In this document: positions 37,532 to 44,465 of the stretch, piece by piece
How positions within the stretch are numbered: the stretch's first letter is position 1
How the letters are laid out: each line of letters begins with the position of its first letter
Source of the DNA: Nitrosospira sp. Nsp11
GTDB taxonomy: Bacteria > Pseudomonadota > Gammaproteobacteria > Burkholderiales > Nitrosomonadaceae
DNA length: 64,000 nucleotides
Reading direction: 5' to 3'
Assembly: GCF_900142705.1 (NCBI RefSeq)
Contig: NZ_FRBV01000012.1
Span: 24,614 to 88,613, forward strand
The notes under the pieces: model-generated
The model's database searches: none
Told to the model about the DNA's origin: nothing
The model's input: the letters and a program-made list of their open reading frames with translations, nothing else
Made by a program: the position numbers and the translations under genes

Positions 37532-38296
37532 CTAAATCAAGGGTATCTGCGCAATCTCATCCATCCGTATGATGCCGTTTATCAGCCAAGTATTAGGATG
37601 TAGAGAATGAGTACCCATGGCGAAGAGCATGCCTTTTTCAGGATATTCGGTTCCAAATACTTTCTGCATGTGCTGAATTGCCTGGGCTTCTCCGTAACGT
37701 TCACGCCAATGAAAGAATGTGGCATCGGTTTCCCAGTCCTGACAGGTACCCTCGCGATCACCATCATCGGTCTGGTAGCGATACTTGAATCTGAACGGGC
37801 ATGGTTCTAGCGGAAGCAATTCCTTTTGGTAAAACATATCCTGCTGGGTGCAAATCAGTTCATACCCACTTCTCTCCTGAGCAAGCTCGCTCGGGGATTT
37901 ACGAGCTATGGTTAAACAGGGATTTTTAGGGCGCAACAGGGCAAAAGTTTTTCCTTGTGCCGAAACCGCATTGAGCCCCGTTACTTCCAGCTTGGCGAGC
38001 AGTCGCTCTTTTTCATTTTTCGGCAGCCTACCGATAATCTCGATCGAGTTCTGATCCACCCTGCGGCTTTCAGGGCGAAAATCATCTTTCGGTTTCTTCC
38101 AGCGAAAGCGGATGTGATCCCATCGACGAAATTTCTTTGCGTCTTCCAGTCTGCGAAAGGTGACAGGGTAGAGACGGAGCCATTCCGCGTTCGGGGTAAT
38201 GCCGGCACAACAAACAGTCTCGCCATACTTCTGGCTGATATGCGGAGTTGCCTTGACAAGAATAACCGCCTCGCCCTCGCCCTCTGTATCAAACAT
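37532..38296 (-). CDS. Conserved protein partnered with DUF488
   Basis: A 254-residue protein I cannot assign to a named function. Conserved-looking phrases include TVCCAGITPNAEWLRLYPVT, FRRWDHIRFRWKKPKDDFRP, ESRRVDQNSIEIIG and a C-terminal region EKGMLFAMGTHSLHPNTWLI. The first suggests a small beta-barrel nucleic-acid or nucleotide-binding fold, but this is inference. ATG at 38296 overlaps the DUF488 stop by 8 bp; a GTG at 38344 would overlap much more. The tight overlap implies that the two proteins act together. Confidence 0.6.
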   Translation of the reverse strand: MFDTEGEGEAVILVKATPHISQKYGETVCCAGITPNAEWLRLYPVTFRRLEDAKKFRRWDHIRFRWKKPKDDFRPESRRVDQNSIEIIGRLPKNEKERLLAKLEVTGLNAVSAQGKTFALLRPKNPCLTIARKSPSELAQERSGYELICTQQDMFYQKELLPLEPCPFRFKYRYQTDDGDREGTCQDWETDATFFHWRERYGEAQAIQHMQKVFGTEYPEKGMLFAMGTHSLHPNTWLINGIIRMDEIAQIPLI

Positions 38297-38792
38297 GGGC
38301 GGCTTCTGGAAAAACTGTCTGGATGCTTTGCAGATGCGCGACACCTTTCTGCACGCCGATGGGCTGAATACGCTGGCCGGTATCAGCAGCTATAGCTTTC
38401 GCCACGATCGTACGATGACATTCTTCGGGGTTGCGCTCATAGCATAGAAGGCACGATACACTGGAGCTCGCTAAACCTATCGCCGTCTGAAGATCGGCCA
38501 CCGCCCCTGCTGTTTTCATGTGGCTGGTGAATATCCGGAGGAATGCTTCGTGGTCACCAGAACGCGCAGCCTCACGGCCTTCCTTAGGATCACCAAGTCC
38601 TTTCAGATGGACATAATCAACGTCATTCGCCTGCAACAATTCACGGAGAATATTTTTCGAGAAACCTTTTCTGCGTGAAAGTGGATATTCCCGAACATCG
38701 ATGATCCTTTCGATATTGGCAACCTTAAGGGTGGCAATGAAATCCTCTATCGCAGAGTTTTCATAGCCAAGGGTGTAGAGTTTACCTGCCAT
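38289..38792 (-). CDS. DUF488-family protein
   Basis: A 167-residue protein with the DUF488 pattern: LYTLGYENSAIEDFIATLK at the start, IIDVREYPLSRRKGFSK and CLLCYERNPEECHRTIVAKA. The clustered Cys/Glu/His (CYE..ECHR) may form an active site. The family is widespread, often next to mobile elements, and without a proven activity. It heads a two-gene leftward unit with the protein at 37532-38296. Confidence 0.85.
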   Translation of the reverse strand: MAGKLYTLGYENSAIEDFIATLKVANIERIIDVREYPLSRRKGFSKNILRELLQANDVDYVHLKGLGDPKEGREAARSGDHEAFLRIFTSHMKTAGAVADLQTAIGLASSSVSCLLCYERNPEECHRTIVAKAIAADTGQRIQPIGVQKGVAHLQSIQTVFPEAAHV

Positions 38793-38811
38793 AACTATTC
38801 AACCGCTCTGT

Positions 38812-38880
38812 GAATCTATGGGGTCACAAACCTATACGAATCTAAGGTGCGAATCTATGGGGTGCGAATCTATGAGGTCG
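38812..38880. repeat. Short tandem/direct repeats GAATCTATGGGGT
   Basis: Four copies of GAATCTATGGGGT or close variants in about 70 bp (38812, 38838, 38851, 38866). The first contains the 13-bp word repeated at 37488-37500. Located between the DUF488 unit and the tRNA attachment site. Confidence 0.75.
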
Positions 38881-38906
38881 GATTCGATTGATAAGATCAC
38901 TACCAG

Positions 38907-38928
38907 TTTTGCGGAGCGCTCCGCAAAA
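38907..38928. terminator. Perfect 22-bp palindrome, probable tRNA-Asn terminator
   Basis: TTTTGCGGAGC followed at once by its complement GCTCCGCAAAA. It lies about 50 bp past the 3' end of the tRNA-Asn fragment on the minus strand, where a terminator of the original tRNA gene would be expected. It works equally in both directions. Confidence 0.55.
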
Positions 38929-38976
38929 TGCTTGTTTTTTGCAAGACACAAAAAGCGCTAAAACCCTTGCTGTTAT

Positions 38977-39023
38977 TGGCTCCCCGACCAGGGCTCGAAC
39001 CTGGGACCTGCGGATTAACAGTC
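38977..39023 (-). other. tRNA-Asn 3' fragment: prophage attachment site
   Basis: On the minus strand 47 bp match tRNA-Asn from the anticodon loop (CTGTTAA, anticodon GTT) to the CCA end: a perfect T-arm CCAGG-TTCGAGC-CCTGG and acceptor end TCGGGGAGCCA. The 5' side of the anticodon stem is already mismatched and no D-arm or 5' acceptor is present upstream. So this is the duplicated 3' end left by site-specific integration. The integrase gene starts just to the right. Confidence 0.9.
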
Positions 39024-39063
39024 TACTGCGTTTTCTTGGAAAATCCGGCGGTTATGTAAAATT

Positions 39064-39128
39064 CATTTCCGCAAATGATGGTTTTCTGACCCGCATGGCT
39101 GTTAGGTTTTAGAAGATTTGCGGAAATG
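39064..39128. repeat. 13-bp inverted repeat between att site and integrase
   Basis: CATTTCCGCAAAT (39064-39076) and its exact complement ATTTGCGGAAATG (39116-39128). It lies between the attachment core and the integrase stop codon. It could be a pair of integrase arm-type sites or, less likely, a long-loop terminator. Confidence 0.65.
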
Positions 39129-39136
39129 CCAAATCA

Positions 39137-40186
39137 TTATTTTGTTGGCTCAACCTTCTCGCCCGCACGAGCGCGAACGTAATGTTCGGTCATCTTTATG
39201 GTGCTGTGACCAAGTTGTTTTTGAGCCTGAACCATATCTCCGGAGTCGGCTTTATCCGTCCCAGCTTTGGCCCGTAAGTCACGGAACTGGTACGCCTCGA
39301 TTGCGTCTTTCAGTCTAGGGTTTGCTTTGATTGCCGCGACCCTGGCGGCGTCGAAACGATACCGTAAAGCCTCCCTACCTAATTGCTGACCAGATTCGTT
39401 ACACACCAATGCCAGGCTGCGAACCTTGAATGTTTGCTTGCGTTCCATGATGCGTTTTATCACGTCGACCAGTTGCCCGGATATTCCCATGCGCAGCTTC
39501 TTCTTTGTTTTTCCTTGGTTGATCCATAGCACGCCTTCCCTTATATCGGGCTCTTTCATCTTGAGGACGTCAGCGGGGCGCTGCCCTGTCAAATACGCCA
39601 GATCCAGGGCGTCGCGTAAAGCAACATCCGCTTCTTTCCATACAGCCTCGAAAACCGAATCCTCGATGTAAACATCCCTGCCCTCTTCCGTGAATCCCTT
39701 AACGCCGGCGCACGGGTTGGGCAAATCAGTTATGCCGGACGATCGCGCAAAATTCCATATCGTGGAGATTAAAGCCCTCTCCCGATTCGCCCTGACGGGG
39801 GCTGATTGACCCCTCCATTCCATATACTGCTGGATGCTGTGCGGCTTTATCCCGCTTAGTGGCGCAGGTGGGTCATTAAAGAACTTCATAATGAAAACCA
39901 GTTGCGCTTCGTAATCGCGTTGAGTGCGCGCGGCCTTCTCTTTAAACAGCCGGGAAAGAAGGTACCTATCTGCAGCATATTTCAAGGTGACCAAAGCCAG
40001 ATGAACGGGCTTTGCATCTATTTCTAATTCTGCCCACTTCTTGACGGCCATCGGGTAGTCGGTTCCAAGCGCGATCTCTTTACGAGGCTTACCGCCGGTA
40101 TCGTAATAATAATACGTGACCTCCCCTCGCCTCCTGGCGCGCATCCCGGCGGGTAAATTGCTGTTGACTGTTGGACGCCTTCCCAT
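39137..40186 (-). CDS. int: Phage tyrosine integrase
   Basis: A 349-residue tyrosine recombinase. Catalytic residues: Arg in YLTGQRPADVLKM, Lys region TKKKLRMG, His-x-x-Arg replaced by F-R-D-L-R (QFRDLRAKAGTD), His in QLGHSTIKM and Tyr in TEHYVRAR. N-terminal arm-binding and SAM-like core-binding domains precede it. Its 3' end is 110 bp from the tRNA-Asn attachment core, typical for tRNA-targeting prophages. Confidence 0.95.
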   Translation of the reverse strand: MGRRPTVNSNLPAGMRARRRGEVTYYYYDTGGKPRKEIALGTDYPMAVKKWAELEIDAKPVHLALVTLKYAADRYLLSRLFKEKAARTQRDYEAQLVFIMKFFNDPPAPLSGIKPHSIQQYMEWRGQSAPVRANRERALISTIWNFARSSGITDLPNPCAGVKGFTEEGRDVYIEDSVFEAVWKEADVALRDALDLAYLTGQRPADVLKMKEPDIREGVLWINQGKTKKKLRMGISGQLVDVIKRIMERKQTFKVRSLALVCNESGQQLGREALRYRFDAARVAAIKANPRLKDAIEAYQFRDLRAKAGTDKADSGDMVQAQKQLGHSTIKMTEHYVRARAGEKVEPTK

Positions 40187-40195
40187 TCGTTTAAT

Positions 40196-40429
40196 CTACG
40201 CTGTTTTCGTTAATTTGAGAATATTCGACTGCCAAACCGGTGGCGGCGGCACATTTTCTTTTACACCATTCACCGCTGCCCACGTGGTTATTGGACGGCC
40301 TTTCGCATTCACACGGAAAGCGATCCCCATGTCCCGGAGCTGCGCTACCTGAAGCTGCTCACGTGTCTTGCCATCGCGACCGCGTGCGATGCCTGTCAGC
40401 ACTGCAACCTCTTCGGGGGTCAGGAACAT
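40196..40429 (-). CDS. DUF4224 protein (possible excisionase)
   Basis: A 77-residue protein with the DUF4224 pattern: MFLTPEEVAVLTGI, QLRDMGIAFRVNAKGRPITT. It is regularly found directly upstream of phage integrases and is thought to be a small DNA-binding excision factor. Nine bp separate it from int. Confidence 0.82.
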   Translation of the reverse strand: MFLTPEEVAVLTGIARGRDGKTREQLQVAQLRDMGIAFRVNAKGRPITTWAAVNGVKENVPPPPVWQSNILKLTKTA

Positions 40430-40452
40430 CTAATGATCCCAGGCATCATTCG

Positions 40453-40689
40453 TCATTTAAACACCCCTCTTATATGCTCTTGACACTCCAAGTAGCACCA
40501 CTCAACTATCCAGAATCCAACGGCCAGCATTAAACCGTCCTCAACAATGCCGCGGACCGGTGACAATAACTGCCACAGGCCCAGCCATCCAATCATTCTG
40601 ATGAGCCGTCCCCCTTTAAAGAAAGGGGTGATAATCACCACTGCAATTAAAAACCCTGCAAAATGCTCGGGCGTGAGATTGAGATTCAT
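40453..40689 (-). CDS. Phage membrane protein, unknown
   Basis: A 78-residue protein with two or three hydrophobic segments (FAGFLIAVVIITPFF, LIRMIGWLGLWQLL, LMLAVGFWIVEWCY). No family recognised. It overlaps the upstream gene by 4 bp in the leftward early unit. Confidence 0.65.
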   Translation of the reverse strand: MNLNLTPEHFAGFLIAVVIITPFFKGGRLIRMIGWLGLWQLLSPVRGIVEDGLMLAVGFWIVEWCYLECQEHIRGVFK

Positions 40690-41072
40690 GCCGTCGAGGC
40701 CGCCGCGTTATGTTCCGACACAATCTGCATCGCGACCTTTACTGCCAGCCCTATGTTCTCGTGAACCACCAGGCAGACATCCTCCCCGCCCCTGGTTTCT
40801 ATGGCGACTGCCGCCATTTTGATTTCGGGTATCTGTGAGGAACTCACCACTTTCCAACCTGCGCTCCGCGCCCCTACCAGCCTGTTATGGGCTGCAATAA
40901 TTTCGGATCGCCGTTGCTCGGCCTCTACTTTTGTGCCGCCGTAGATCGTGCCACAATCGATGGTTTCTTCTTTTTCATCATCCAGGGCTATCACTGCCCA
41001 CCAGATGCCGCACTTATCTTGCTTGGCCTCGCCAGAGGGCACCCAGAGACGATTATCAGCGCTCACTTTCAT
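40686..41072 (-). CDS. Phage hypothetical protein
   Basis: A 128-residue soluble protein with no recognised domain. It has a beta-rich N-terminal half (GIWWAVIALDDEKEETIDCG) and a helical C-terminus (GLAVKVAMQIVSEHN). ATG at 41072 has GGGAGG just upstream and is preferred over ATG at 41087. Part of the overlapping leftward unit. Confidence 0.65.
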   Translation of the reverse strand: MKVSADNRLWVPSGEAKQDKCGIWWAVIALDDEKEETIDCGTIYGGTKVEAEQRRSEIIAAHNRLVGARSAGWKVVSSSQIPEIKMAAVAIETRGGEDVCLVVHENIGLAVKVAMQIVSEHNAAASTA

Positions 41073-41086
41073 TAAATCCTCCCTCA

Positions 41087-41395
41087 TCAGCCCCTCATCT
41101 TGTGAACTAATACGCCTGGCTTTGGACTGATAGTCCCTTCCGGTAGCTGATGGTCGGTGATCGGGTTTGGTTGCGGTAAACCGCCCTTTGTATCCGGTTC
41201 GCCAAGGAATCCGCTGGCCACCGTATTTCCAGTAACGCGCGAATAATCCACCTCAACCTTTACGCTGTTGATGATCACCTGGGACACATCGGCAATGGCT
41301 TTAGCGCGATCGATGTCCATGGGCTTTTCTTTGTCCTTCAGGGATTCCAGGGTGTCGAATAGGTGCCCCCGTAAATCAGTTATGTTGTGCGCCAT
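41087..41395 (-). CDS. Phage hypothetical protein
   Basis: A 102-residue protein whose N-terminal helix region (DLRGHLFDTLESLKDKEKPM, DIDRAKAIADVSQVIINSVK) is common among small uncharacterised prophage proteins in proteobacteria. The C-terminus is proline-rich. It overlaps the HNH gene by 20 bp. Confidence 0.72.
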   Translation of the reverse strand: MAHNITDLRGHLFDTLESLKDKEKPMDIDRAKAIADVSQVIINSVKVEVDYSRVTGNTVASGFLGEPDTKGGLPQPNPITDHQLPEGTISPKPGVLVHKMRG

Positions 41396-41900
41396 TTTTC
41401 CTTAATCTCCTATTGATGGTTTTAACGATGAGACCCCTCAATCTGACAACCTCTAATAGAGGCGCGGGCAAATTGTTGCAGCTGTAGCGGGTGATATACT
41501 CAACTCTGGTCAAGCATTCCAAATTCGCGATATTGCAGTTTTCCTTGTTCCCATCTTTGAATTTCAGCAGTGAGCCTTGAGGGGGATAAGATCCGTGATG
41601 TTGCTTCCATACCTCATAATGTAAGAGCTTGAACTTTCTACAGCCCTCTTCCGTCTTGACCATGACGTACCCACCATGCAATCGGGTATCGCCCACCTTG
41701 CGCTTTCGTGGAGGTATCGAACCTTTTTTGAACCTTACATTTCCCTCAAAATCCGCTGATTTTTTAATGCCGAGAACATGGGCCATTTGATGAGTGGCTG
41801 CCACGGAGCGCTTAAGCTGTTTGGCTATTTCTACAGTGCCCCCGGCTGGAAATAACCTAGCCAGCAAATCCTTTTCCTCATCTGTCCACGGTTTTCCCAT
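41376..41900 (-). CDS. HNH endonuclease with SANT-like N-terminus
   Basis: A 174-residue protein. The N-terminus (PWTDEEKDLLARLFPAGGTV, EIAKQLKRSVAATHQMAHVL) is a Myb/SANT-type DNA-binding helix set. The C-terminal half holds an HNH motif (LLHYEVWKQHHG, LLKFKDGNKENCNIANLECL). This layout is typical of free-standing homing-type HNH nucleases in phages. It lies in the early unit, not beside the terminase, so a packaging role is less likely. Confidence 0.83.
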   Translation of the reverse strand: MGKPWTDEEKDLLARLFPAGGTVEIAKQLKRSVAATHQMAHVLGIKKSADFEGNVRFKKGSIPPRKRKVGDTRLHGGYVMVKTEEGCRKFKLLHYEVWKQHHGSYPPQGSLLKFKDGNKENCNIANLECLTRVEYITRYSCNNLPAPLLEVVRLRGLIVKTINRRLRKNGAQHN

Positions 41901-41923
41901 GATTTGGAAAATCTTCTGATGAC

Positions 41924-42199
41924 CTATAAAGGCTTAATAGAGGCGGTATCGTCCGGAAACGAGCGAGCCCATTCCAGCGCCTCGTCTTTCGTGTTAATCG
42001 TTACCGTGCCTCTCTTCGTGCATGACAGCAGGAAACCGGTTAGAAAGACGATGAAGAGCGTCCCGGTAAAGAACGTCCACCACGCGCTGCCATGGCTCAC
42101 ATAGATGCACAGCAAGAGCATGGAAAATACGAACAGGGTTCCTATCAGGCGGTGTACCAACGACGTTTGTTTAACGACGATTGTTTTGTGATTGCTCAT
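41924..42199 (-). CDS. Phage membrane protein, unknown
   Basis: A 91-residue protein with two membrane helices (LIGTLFVFSMLLLCIYVS, AWWTFFTGTLFIVFLTGFLL) and a short soluble tail. ATG at 42199 is preferred because AAGGAAA precedes it; an ATG at 42238 would run into a different small frame. No family recognised. Confidence 0.65.
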   Translation of the reverse strand: MSNHKTIVVKQTSLVHRLIGTLFVFSMLLLCIYVSHGSAWWTFFTGTLFIVFLTGFLLSCTKRGTVTINTKDEALEWARSFPDDTASIKPL

Positions 42200-42227
42200 T
42201 TGAAAGGTTTCCTTAACTGGTAACGGG

Positions 42228-42293
42228 TTAAAAGCCATCGATCAGAAACATGGCAACGAACAGCACGGAGATCAGAATTTGAAATGTTTCCAT
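42228..42293 (-). CDS. Possible 21-residue membrane peptide
   Basis: ATG at 42293 opens METFQILISVLFVAMFLIDG then Phe and stop. It is a single hydrophobic helix in the gap between two phage membrane protein genes. The ribosome site is weak. Reported because it fills the gap; expression is not shown. Confidence 0.3.
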   Translation of the reverse strand: METFQILISVLFVAMFLIDGF

Positions 42294-42301
42294 GCCAGCA
42301 C

Positions 42302-42544
42302 CTACGCCTTGATCAGCGCCAAGCCAGGCACAAACAACACCATGGCCGAGAAGCTACCTATTGCGCCCGCGAACATCACTTTCGCTATGCCGATCGCAAT
42401 ATTCATTGCGTCCAATTCGTCCGCCCTGATCTCGGTAATAACATCCATGATCCCGCCTATGAACGCCCACCAGACACCGGCATAAAGGCCTGTCGCGACG
42501 CCAGCAATGCACATTAATATTCCGACTAACCTTATCCCGCTCAT
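42302..42544 (-). CDS. Phage membrane protein, unknown
   Basis: An 80-residue protein with three membrane segments (LVGILMCIAGVATGLYAGVW, then NIAIGIAKVMFAGAIGSFSA, MVLFVPGLALI). It overlaps the next upstream gene by 4 bp. No known family; could be a superinfection exclusion type protein, but nothing proves it. Confidence 0.65.
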   Translation of the reverse strand: MSGIRLVGILMCIAGVATGLYAGVWWAFIGGIMDVITEIRADELDAMNIAIGIAKVMFAGAIGSFSAMVLFVPGLALIKA

Positions 42545-42786
42545 GATCTGGGCGCGTCTCGGTTCGGGCCGCCAGGCTTTGTGGTGGAAACCGATACAGC
42601 GGAGATTCCCGGTCCAATGATTTCAATACGACCTTCGTCAAACCATTCGCTCGGGCTGATCTTTCCGTCTCGCACTGGTGCCGCCAAACTGTATTGATCG
42701 CATCCCATGAGGTATTGCGCCCGACCTATGATGATTCCCTCATAACCCGTTACCTTGTCTCTGCCTTGCTGTCCCAACTCAATCAT
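42541..42786 (-). CDS. Conserved small phage protein
   Basis: An 81-residue protein beginning MIELGQQGRDKVTGYEGIII and GRAQYLMGCDQYSLAAPV. This looks like a small beta-barrel and is found in many prophages without known role. It is the first gene after the left operator cluster (42887-42926) and therefore probably the first product of the leftward early promoter. Confidence 0.72.
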   Translation of the reverse strand: MIELGQQGRDKVTGYEGIIIGRAQYLMGCDQYSLAAPVRDGKISPSEWFDEGRIEIIGPGISAVSVSTTKPGGPNRDAPRS

Positions 42787-42886
42787 TTGTTACTCCTGAT
42801 GGTTAAAAGCCTTTCTTTTCGCCTCGCCTGCCGAGGGACTTATGGTGGCCGGCACTTCTGGTTTGTCCGGATGGAACGAGAGAATA

Positions 42887-42926
42887 ATTACATAACTGTA
42901 ATAATAAATCAATACAAATATGTAAT
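42887..42926. promoter_or_regulatory. Left operator pair of the prophage repressor
   Basis: Two sites of form ATTACA-N4-TGTAAT: ATTACA-TAAC-TGTAAT (42887-42902, perfect) and AATACA-AATA-TGTAAT (42911-42926, one mismatch in symmetry). They are 24 bp apart centre to centre. The same motif occurs at 44993-45048 between the repressor and Cro genes, so this is the OL-like region controlling the leftward early genes. Confidence 0.82.
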
Positions 42927-42965
42927 AAATCACATGTGAAATTGTTTAGATTTAGCGAAAACCTG

Positions 42966-43000
42966 TTGCTTATCTCGATAAAGTGTGTATAATTACACAC
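42966..43000 (+). promoter_or_regulatory. hicA promoter with overlapping operator
   Basis: -35 TTGCTT (42966-42971), 16-bp spacer, -10 TATAAT (42988-42993). The -10 lies inside an inverted repeat GTGTGTA-TAAT-TACACAC (42983-43000), the likely HicB operator. Transcription would begin at about 43000, at the hicA ATG itself. Confidence 0.75.
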
Positions 43001-43186
43001 ATGAAGAGCAAAGACATAATCAAGAGGTTGCAAAGCGAAGGCTGGATTTTGGATCGCGTTAAAGGATCGCATCACCAGTTCAAGCTAAATGGGAAAGGGC
43101 TGGTGACTGTTAAGCATCCTGATTCCGACATACCGGAAGGAACGCTACGCAATATCTACCGTCAAGCTGGATGGAAATGGAGATAA
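43001..43186 (+). CDS. hicA: HicA mRNA interferase toxin
   Basis: A 61-residue toxin with the double-stranded RNA-binding-like fold. The catalytic His is in VKGSHHQFKLN, and TVKHPDSDIPEGTLRNIYRQ is typical. ATG at 43001 has no ribosome binding site. It is followed by hicB after 1 bp. It probably stabilises the prophage or blocks other phages. Confidence 0.93.
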   Translation: MKSKDIIKRLQSEGWILDRVKGSHHQFKLNGKGLVTVKHPDSDIPEGTLRNIYRQAGWKWR

Positions 43187-43187
43187 T

Positions 43188-43583
43188 ATGAAATTCGCAT
43201 TAGCACTACACTCCGATGATGGAGTTAAATACGGCGTGACTGTCCCGGATCTTCCGGGCTGCTTCTCTGGAGGGGATACCCTGGATGAGGCGATTGAGAT
43301 GGCTCGCGAGGCCATTGACTTACATTGTGAGGGGCTTTACGAAAACGATCTTGGTATTCCGGATGCCCACCCATTATCTGAGCATATGGCGAATCCAGAT
43401 TTGGCTGGCGCTGTATGGGCGATTGTGGAGGTGGATGTAGGAAGGTTTCTCTCTAAGCCGGTCCGGTTGAACATTTCATTACCGGAGGGCCTGGTGCGCA
43501 GCATTGACGAATACGCCAGCGCTCACCATATGACCAGGTCAGGGTTTCTCGCCAAGGCGGCGCAAGAGGCTATGAAGGGATAG
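43188..43583 (+). CDS. hicB: HicB antitoxin
   Basis: A 131-residue antitoxin. The N-terminal partial RNase H-like fold (YGVTVPDLPGCFSGGDTLDE, AIEMAREAIDLH) blocks HicA; the C-terminal ribbon-helix-helix (VRLNISLPEGLVRSIDEYAS, MTRSGFLAKAAQEAM) binds DNA for autoregulation. It lies directly after hicA. Confidence 0.93.
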   Translation: MKFALALHSDDGVKYGVTVPDLPGCFSGGDTLDEAIEMAREAIDLHCEGLYENDLGIPDAHPLSEHMANPDLAGAVWAIVEVDVGRFLSKPVRLNISLPEGLVRSIDEYASAHHMTRSGFLAKAAQEAMKG

Positions 43584-43603
43584 AGCGGATAGCGGCAAGG
43601 CCG

Positions 43604-44020
43604 TTATCGCTCGATAACCGCCTCTTGTGGGAGTGACATATCCGGCTTCTGGTAACCACCGGAAGCAAAGCCGGTACCCGCCCCCGTCTTGGTGGATGTA
43701 TGGGAGTACCGCTCTAGTTTTCCGTTATCTCCGAATACAAAACTTACCATGGTTGATCGAACGTCCGCACCTCCGGCAAATGCGCCAACTATCGGAATGA
43801 ATGATGCCGGCCGTGCCTGAGAGTGCATGAACGAATAAACCATCACTGTTCGGCCTGATGAAACAGTTGTTGAGGTCGGGGCGCCCAGTCTTTCAATTAC
43901 GTCATTTACTGTAGTCACCCCTTCTTTAAAGCCGGCCAACTGGTCCTGTGATATTTCCTTCCCTACCGTGGCGCAGGCAGATAACGCTAACGCCATTGCG
44001 GCGATTACGATACCTTTCAT
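43604..44020 (-). CDS. Phage lipoprotein, SmpA/OmlA-like
   Basis: A 138-residue protein with a lipoprotein signal (ALALSACATVG, lipobox LSAC). The mature part resembles BamE/SmpA: FKEGVTTVNDVIERLGAPTS, and VSFVFGDNGKLERYSHTST. Related prophage lipoproteins may change the surface and exclude other phages; here this is inference. It is convergent with hicB, with 20 bp between. Confidence 0.78.
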   Translation of the reverse strand: MKGIVIAAMALALSACATVGKEISQDQLAGFKEGVTTVNDVIERLGAPTSTTVSSGRTVMVYSFMHSQARPASFIPIVGAFAGGADVRSTMVSFVFGDNGKLERYSHTSTKTGAGTGFASGGYQKPDMSLPQEAVIER

Positions 44021-44063
44021 TATTTTCCTTATTGTTGAGTCAAAGCGAAATCATATCACTTCG

Positions 44064-44156
44064 TTAGCGCTTTTCATTCATCCGCGCAGCTATCCTGACC
44101 AGTCTGGCCAGCAAGACGGTGAGAGCGCCAATTAGATAGGTCAGGAAGTTTTTCAG
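44064..44156 (-). CDS. Possible 30-residue membrane peptide with CTG start
   Basis: On the minus strand GAGGGAG is followed 5 bp later by CTG opening KNFLTYLIGALTVLLARLVR and IAARMNEKR. It has one hydrophobic helix and a basic tail. Position and ribosome site favour expression, but the start codon is unusual. Confidence 0.3.
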   Translation of the reverse strand: MKNFLTYLIGALTVLLARLVRIAARMNEKR

Positions 44157-44213
44157 TTTTACTCCCTCTTTAAACGAAATCAGTCCAATAATAAACCCCT
44201 AAACAGCTCATCT

Positions 44214-44465
44214 CTATGCTTTCCCCTGTTTTCTAATAACACTTTTAATTAGATGATACAAAAGCATAACCACCATTCCAATCGCGAATGTTGGGCTTTT
44301 GTAGGCTTCCCCCGCGGTGTTCACGGTGTAATTCCCATGTCTGTACATCGCTGTAATTGCGAAACCAATGCAATCTCCGCTTTCCGCATCTGCCACGATG
44401 GTTTTGGCGGCTTCGACGGTATCGTGCGATATTTTGTTCTGAACAAGCTTAAATGGAGTTTCCAT
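44214..44465 (-). CDS. Phage membrane protein, unknown
   Basis: An 83-residue protein with a soluble N-terminal half (HDTVEAAKTIVADAESGDCI) and a C-terminal membrane helix (TFAIGMVVMLLYHLI) with basic tail. Its ATG overlaps the end of the repressor gene by 17 bp, so it is co-transcribed with the repressor from the maintenance promoter and may be expressed in the lysogen. Confidence 0.65.
   Translation of the reverse strand: METPFKLVQNKISHDTVEAAKTIVADAESGDCIGFAITAMYRHGNYTVNTAGEAYKSPTFAIGMVVMLLYHLIKSVIRKQGKA

Noticed and set aside
38888..39112. A plus-strand frame covering the tRNA-Asn fragment
   Set aside because: Its sequence is the translation of the tRNA complement; the tRNA fragment explains this stretch.
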